From contig VYBO01000109.1 in NCBI GenBank assembly GCA_009844405.1, positions 1-33,526 on the forward strand: a DNA stretch of 33,526 nt, written 5' to 3'. The position numbers and the translations under genes are program-made. The notes below the pieces were generated by a model. The model ran no database searches and was not told the origin of the DNA. It saw only the letters and a list, made by a program, of their open reading frames with translations. This document shows, in pieces, positions 29,893 to 33,526 of the stretch. The number at the start of each line of letters is the position of its first letter. Position 1 is the first letter of the stretch. The DNA comes from Acidimicrobiaceae bacterium. Its GTDB lineage: Bacteria; Actinomycetota; Acidimicrobiia; Acidimicrobiales; Aldehydirespiratoraceae.

Positions 29893-32724
29893 CTACACCA
29901 CCAAGGTGATCATGCGGCCGGGCACGTAGAGCTGCTTGCGCAGCTCGCGGCCGCCCACGTGGGCCGCCACGTTGGGCTCGGCCAGGGCGGCGGCCACCGC
30001 CGCCTCCTCATCGGCGTCGGCCGCGACCGTCACCCGGCCCCGCAGCCTGCCGTTCACCTGGACCGGGACCTCCACGGCGTCGTCCGCCAGCAGGGCCGGA
30101 TCCGCGGCCGGGAACTCGGCCTGCGTCACCGAGCCGGCGCCGTCACCGTGCAGTCGGTGCCACAGCTCCTCCGCGAAGTGCGGAACCAGCGGCGCCAGCA
30201 TCCGCACCAGCACGTCGGCCACCTCGCGGGGCGCGCCCGTCCCCCGGCGGGTGAGCTCGTTGTTGAGCTCGGTCAACTTGGCGATGGCCGTGTTGAAGCG
30301 CATGCCCTCCATGTCGGCGCGCACCCCGTCGACGGTGCGGTGCAGCAGCCGCAGCAGATCGTCGTCGGGCGCTTCGTCGGTGACCCGGAGTGCGCCGGTC
30401 TCCTCGTCCACCACGTTGCGCCACACCCGTTGCAGCACCCGCTGGGAGCCCACCACCGAGCGGGTCTCCCAGGGCCGGTCCTGGTGGATGGGGCCCATGA
30501 ACATCTCGTAGAGGCGCAGGGTGTCGGCACCGTAGGCGGCGTACATGTCGTCGGGGGTGACCGAGTTCTTGAGCGACTTCCCCATCTTGCCGAGCTCGCG
30601 GGCGACCGGCTGCCCGCCGTGGGTGAACCCCTCCCGCAGCGAGCCCTCCACCTCCTCGGCGGGCACGTACACCCCCCGGGCGTCCTTGTAGGCGTAGGCC
30701 TGGATGTAGCCCTGGTTGATGAGGCGCCTGAAGGGCTCGGGCCCGCTCACATGGCCCAGGTCGTAGAGCACCTTGTGCCAGAAGCGGGCGTACAGCAGGT
30801 GCAGCACGGCGTGCTCGACCCCGCCGACGTAGAGGTCCACGCCGCCCACGCCGCCGGGCTCCGGGTCGGCCATCCAGTACAGCTCGACGGCGGGATCGAC
30901 GAGGGCCTCGTCGTTGCGCGGGTCGAGGTAGCGCAGGTAGTACCAGCATGATCCGGCCCACTGGGGCATCGTGTTGAGCTCGCGCCGGTAGCGGCGCGGC
31001 CCGTCGCCGAGGTCCGTTTCGACGCCGACCCAGGCGGCCACCCGGCCCAGCGGCGGCTCCGGCTCGGAGTCGCGGGCCAGAGCGCGGGGCGCCCAGTCGG
31101 TCAGCTCCGGCAGCTCCAGCGGGAGCATGTCGTCGGGCAGTGCGACCGGTCCCAGGTCGTCGAACACGATGGGGATCGGCTCGCCCCAGTAGCGCTGGCG
31201 GCTGAACAGCCAGTCCCTCATCCTGTAGTTGACGGTGTGACGCCCGAACCCGGCCTCGGTGAGCCTCTCCAGGATCAGGGCCTTGGACGCCTCGACGTCG
31301 AGCCCGTCGAGGAAACGGGAGTTGATCGACGGGCCGTCGCCGGTGTACGCCAACTCGCCGGGATGCTCCGGCGGGGCCTGGACCGTGCGGACGACGGGCA
31401 GGCCGTAGGCCTCGGCGAACTCCCGGTCGCGCTGGTCCTCGCCGGGCACGCCCATGACGGCGCCGGTGCCGTACCCCATCAGCACGTAGTCGGCCACGAA
31501 CACCGGCACCCGGCTGTCGGCGAACGGAACCGCTGCGTGCGCGCCGAGGAACACCCCCGACTTGGAGTCGCTGCGGTCGGCGTCGCTCAACTCGGAGGCA
31601 CGGGCCCGGTAGGCGGCCACCGCCTCCCGGGGCGTGGCCGCGCCCCCGGTCCAGGAGTCGGGCGTGCCGGCCGGCCAGGCGCCGGCAACCAGCTCGTCGA
31701 CCAACGGATGCTCCGGCGCCAACACCAGGTAGGTGGTGCCGAACAACGTGTCGGGCCGGGTGGTGAACACCTCAATGGGCCGCATCTCCAGCTGCCGGAA
31801 GCTCGCGGCCGGGAACGAGATCACGGCGCCCTCGGAGCGGCCGATCCAGTTGCGCTGCATGGTCTTGACCGACTCGGGCCAGTCGAGGCGGTCGAGGTCC
31901 TCCAGCAGGCGGTCGGCGTAGGCGGTGATGCGCATCATCCACTGCTTGAGCGGGCGCTCGAACACCTCGTGGTTGCCTCGCTCGGAGCGGCCCTCGTTGG
32001 TGACCTCCTCGTTGGACAGCACGGTGCCCAGCGCCGGGCACCAGTTGACCGGGGCGTCGGCCACGTAGGCCAGGCGATGGGAGTCCACTGCCCCTCGTCG
32101 TTCGGCCTCACTGAGCTCATTCCAGGCCCGGCCGCCGGGCGCCGGCCTCCGGCCGGAGGAGAACTCGTCGACCAGCTCGGAGATGGGACGGGCCCGCCGG
32201 GACTCGGGATCGAACCACGAGTTGAAGATCTGCAGGAAGATCCACTGGGTCCAGCGGTAGTAGTCGACGTCGGTGGTGGCGACGCCGCGCCGCTTGTCGT
32301 GGCCGAGACCTAGCCGGTCGAGCTGGCGGCGCATGTTGTCGATGTTGGCCTCTGTGTTGATGCGGGGATGCTGGCCGGTCTGTCGGGCGTGCTCCTCCGC
32401 CGGCAGCCCGAAGGCGTCGAATCCCATGGTGTACAGGACGTTGAAGCCGGACATGCGCTTGAATCGGACGTACACGTCGGTGGCGATGTAGCCCAGCGGA
32501 TGGCCGACGTGCAGTCCCGACCCCGACGGGTACGGGAACATGTCCATGACGAACAGCTTGGGATCGGGCGAGCCACGGCCCGACGAGGGCGCCCCGGCCG
32601 GGTCGGGCGCCTGGTAGACGCCGCTCGCGTCCCAGACGGCCTGCCAGCGGCTCTCGATCTCGGCCGCGAGGGCCGCGTCGTAGCGATGCGGCGGTATGCC
32701 GGCCTCGGGCGCGGTCGCATCCAT
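29893..32724 (-). CDS. leuS: Leucyl-tRNA synthetase
   Basis: This 943-residue class I synthetase charges tRNA-Leu. The HIGH motif is HVGH (72-75, in [18 protein letters not shown]) and the KMSKS motif is KMGKS (713-717). The CP1 editing domain is present ([41 protein letters not shown]). The KMGKS form is a known variant in actinobacteria. The C-terminal anticodon-binding and tail regions are complete. Start ATG 32724. It ends just before the 48-bp hairpin element. Confidence 0.97.
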   Translation of the reverse strand: MDATAPEAGIPPHRYDAALAAEIESRWQAVWDASGVYQAPDPAGAPSSGRGSPDPKLFVMDMFPYPSGSGLHVGHPLGYIATDVYVRFKRMSGFNVLYTMGFDAFGLPAEEHARQTGQHPRINTEANIDNMRRQLDRLGLGHDKRRGVATTDVDYYRWTQWIFLQIFNSWFDPESRRARPISELVDEFSSGRRPAPGGRAWNELSEAERRGAVDSHRLAYVADAPVNWCPALGTVLSNEEVTNEGRSERGNHEVFERPLKQWMMRITAYADRLLEDLDRLDWPESVKTMQRNWIGRSEGAVISFPAASFRQLEMRPIEVFTTRPDTLFGTTYLVLAPEHPLVDELVAGAWPAGTPDSWTGGAATPREAVAAYRARASELSDADRSDSKSGVFLGAHAAVPFADSRVPVFVADYVLMGYGTGAVMGVPGEDQRDREFAEAYGLPVVRTVQAPPEHPGELAYTGDGPSINSRFLDGLDVEASKALILERLTEAGFGRHTVNYRMRDWLFSRQRYWGEPIPIVFDDLGPVALPDDMLPLELPELTDWAPRALARDSEPEPPLGRVAAWVGVETDLGDGPRRYRRELNTMPQWAGSCWYYLRYLDPRNDEALVDPAVELYWMADPEPGGVGGVDLYVGGVEHAVLHLLYARFWHKVLYDLGHVSGPEPFRRLINQGYIQAYAYKDARGVYVPAEEVEGSLREGFTHGGQPVARELGKMGKSLKNSVTPDDMYAAYGADTLRLYEMFMGPIHQDRPWETRSVVGSQRVLQRVWRNVVDEETGALRVTDEAPDDDLLRLLHRTVDGVRADMEGMRFNTAIAKLTELNNELTRRGTGAPREVADVLVRMLAPLVPHFAEELWHRLHGDGAGSVTQAEFPAADPALLADDAVEVPVQVNGRLRGRVTVAADADEEAAVAAALAEPNVAAHVGGRELRKQLYVPGRMITLVV

Positions 32725-32766
32725 GGGATCAGGCTACGGGCGACGGCCCCGGCCACGATGACGCAG

Positions 32767-33249
32767 TCACCCGGTCGGGCCGTCTCGCCACATCCGCAGT
32801 GCCACCACGGCCGCGGCGCCGGCCACCAGGCCGGGCGCCCACCGCACTCTGGCGGCGCGGCCGTGGCGCCGCAGGGCCCACAGCGCCACCGGCCATTCCG
32901 CCAGCGCGCCCGCCGTCAGCGCCCACCACGCCCAGGCCGGCCCCCACCATCCGGCCAGCAGGCTGTTGACCACGATGAGGCGCACGTCGCCGTAGCCCAT
33001 CTTGTCGGGCCACAGCCGCCAGGCGACCTCCAGGACCGCCCAGGCCGCGGCGGCGCTCGCAACGGCCCAGCCGAACCGGGCGGGCTCGACGGCCGACGCC
33101 GCGGCCGCGGCCAGCAGGGCGGCCACCGCCATGCCGGCGGACCAGACGGCGCGGCGCTTTATCACGGCGTGGCGGAGGTCGGTGCAGGAGACGTGGACCC
33201 CCATGGCGGCCCACACGGCGACCGCGGCCCACACCAGTCCGGCGCTCAC
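32767..33249 (-). CDS. A24-type prepilin peptidase, short form
   Basis: The 160-residue integral membrane protein has the two catalytic aspartates of type IV prepilin peptidases: D24 (CTDLRH) and D88 in KMGYGDVRL (the GxGD motif). Several Ala/Trp-rich spans surround them. It lacks the N-terminal methylase domain, like the short TadV/CpaA-type peptidases of tight-adherence pili. No pilin genes are in the window. It is transcribed toward leuS, 42 bp upstream of its start. Confidence 0.85.
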   Translation of the reverse strand: MSAGLVWAAVAVWAAMGVHVSCTDLRHAVIKRRAVWSAGMAVAALLAAAAASAVEPARFGWAVASAAAAWAVLEVAWRLWPDKMGYGDVRLIVVNSLLAGWWGPAWAWWALTAGALAEWPVALWALRRHGRAARVRWAPGLVAGAAAVVALRMWRDGPTG

Positions 33250-33286
33250 GCCAACACCTCCCGCGGTCCCGCTGACCGGCCGGTCC

Positions 33287-33317
33287 TTGCGGGCGGCCGC
33301 GCTGTCGCCGCTATGCT
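33287..33317 (+). promoter_or_regulatory. Candidate promoter for the lipoprotein gene
   Basis: TTGCGG (33287-33292) and TATGCT (33312-33317) are 19 bases apart upstream of the lipoprotein start at 33424. Both are imperfect, so the call is weak. Confidence 0.3.
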
Positions 33318-33378
33318 AGTACGCTTGTCTGCGACCATTGAGCCGTTGGAAGCGACCACGGACGCATGGGGCCCGCTC

Positions 33379-33426
33379 GCCGGGAGGGAGACCATGGCGT
33401 CCGGCCGTGCCGGGAGGGAGACCATG
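33379..33426 (+). repeat. 18-bp direct repeat duplicating a ribosome binding site and ATG
   Basis: GCCGGGAGGGAGACCATG occurs at 33379-33396 and 33409-33426, 30 bp apart. Each copy carries a strong GGGAGGGAG site and an ATG; the two ATGs are in the same frame. Confidence 0.95.
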
Positions 33427-33526
33427 TTGAGGCGCAGGATCGCTGCGGCCGTCACGGCCGGCTGCGCCCTCGTCGTGGCCGGCTGCGGCGGCGAACCGCC
33501 CGCTCCCCCGCCCGCCGCGGTGCCAC
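33424..33526 (+). CDS. Lipoprotein, 5' part only (runs off the window)
   Basis: From ATG 33424 the first residues are MLRRRIAAAVTAGCALVVAG followed by a cysteine at 21: a lipoprotein signal with lipobox VVAGC. A Gly/Pro-rich spacer follows before the window ends. ATG 33394, in the same frame, would add ten residues (MASGRAGRET) ahead of the signal and is also preceded by a good ribosome binding site. The shorter start fits the signal peptide better. Mature function cannot be seen. Confidence 0.7.
   Translation, partial: MLRRRIAAAVTAGCALVVAGCGGEPPAPPPAAVP

Overview
The window is high-GC DNA with many GTG starts, overlapping stop/start pairs, an F420-type luciferase-like oxidoreductase, a septum-formation-type lipoprotein and an S41 protease carrying S-layer-homology repeats. 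Together these suggest a high-GC actinobacterium, most likely of the Acidimicrobiia type. This is inferred from gene content and style; there is no rRNA in the window. Housekeeping genes (map, ppx/gppA, leuS, a prepilin peptidase, a Zn/Fe CDF transporter) alternate with an accessory load of toxin-antitoxin remnants, a Uma2 nuclease-like gene, paired large helicases and broken genes.

Layout. 1-2750: half of a dispersed palindromic repeat, an AAA+ ATPase (-), a SWIM-type gene remnant, and a VapBC-like pair whose toxin is broken. 2752-4310: a LuxR-type regulator (-), an operator-like cluster of TGGCAG palindromes, and two small membrane-protein genes (+). 4399-7554: methionine aminopeptidase and an S41/SLH protease (-), separated by an 8-copy minisatellite. 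7583-7776: a MaoC-like remnant. 7886-11143: CDF transporter, alpha/beta hydrolase and Ppx/GppA (+). 11164-14247: LLM oxidoreductase (-), SPFH protein and PatB-like C-S lyase/aminotransferase (+). 14454-19039: a catabolic run of guanidinobutyrase-like ureohydrolase, NicX-like dioxygenase, class III aminotransferase and a broken acyl-CoA-dehydrogenase-like flavoprotein. 19184-26234: retropepsin-like protein, RapA-like SNF2 helicase overlapping a HelD/UvrD-like helicase, and a Uma2 protein. 26336-28105: lipoprotein, small membrane protein, NUDIX and PPOX-like genes. 28191-29790: a toxin-antitoxin-like pair running into a YcaQ/AlkZ glycosylase gene. 29893-33526: leuS, prepilin peptidase and the start of a lipoprotein gene.

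The most unusual signal is a set of four separate repeat-insert-repeat units (2173-2285, 7646-7754, 14237-14346, 18493-18598). In each, a local sequence of 36-39 bp is duplicated around a unique insert of 34-35 bp, and the repeat sequence is different at every site. Removing one repeat plus the insert restores the reading frame of three genes. At the fourth site, an unoccupied copy of the target is visible at the left edge of the window. A 34-bp insert with a target duplication of about 37 bp is the geometry of CRISPR spacer acquisition. I therefore propose ectopic (off-array) integration by a Cas1-Cas2-type integrase. No cas gene or true CRISPR array lies in this window, so the link to a particular enzyme is inference.
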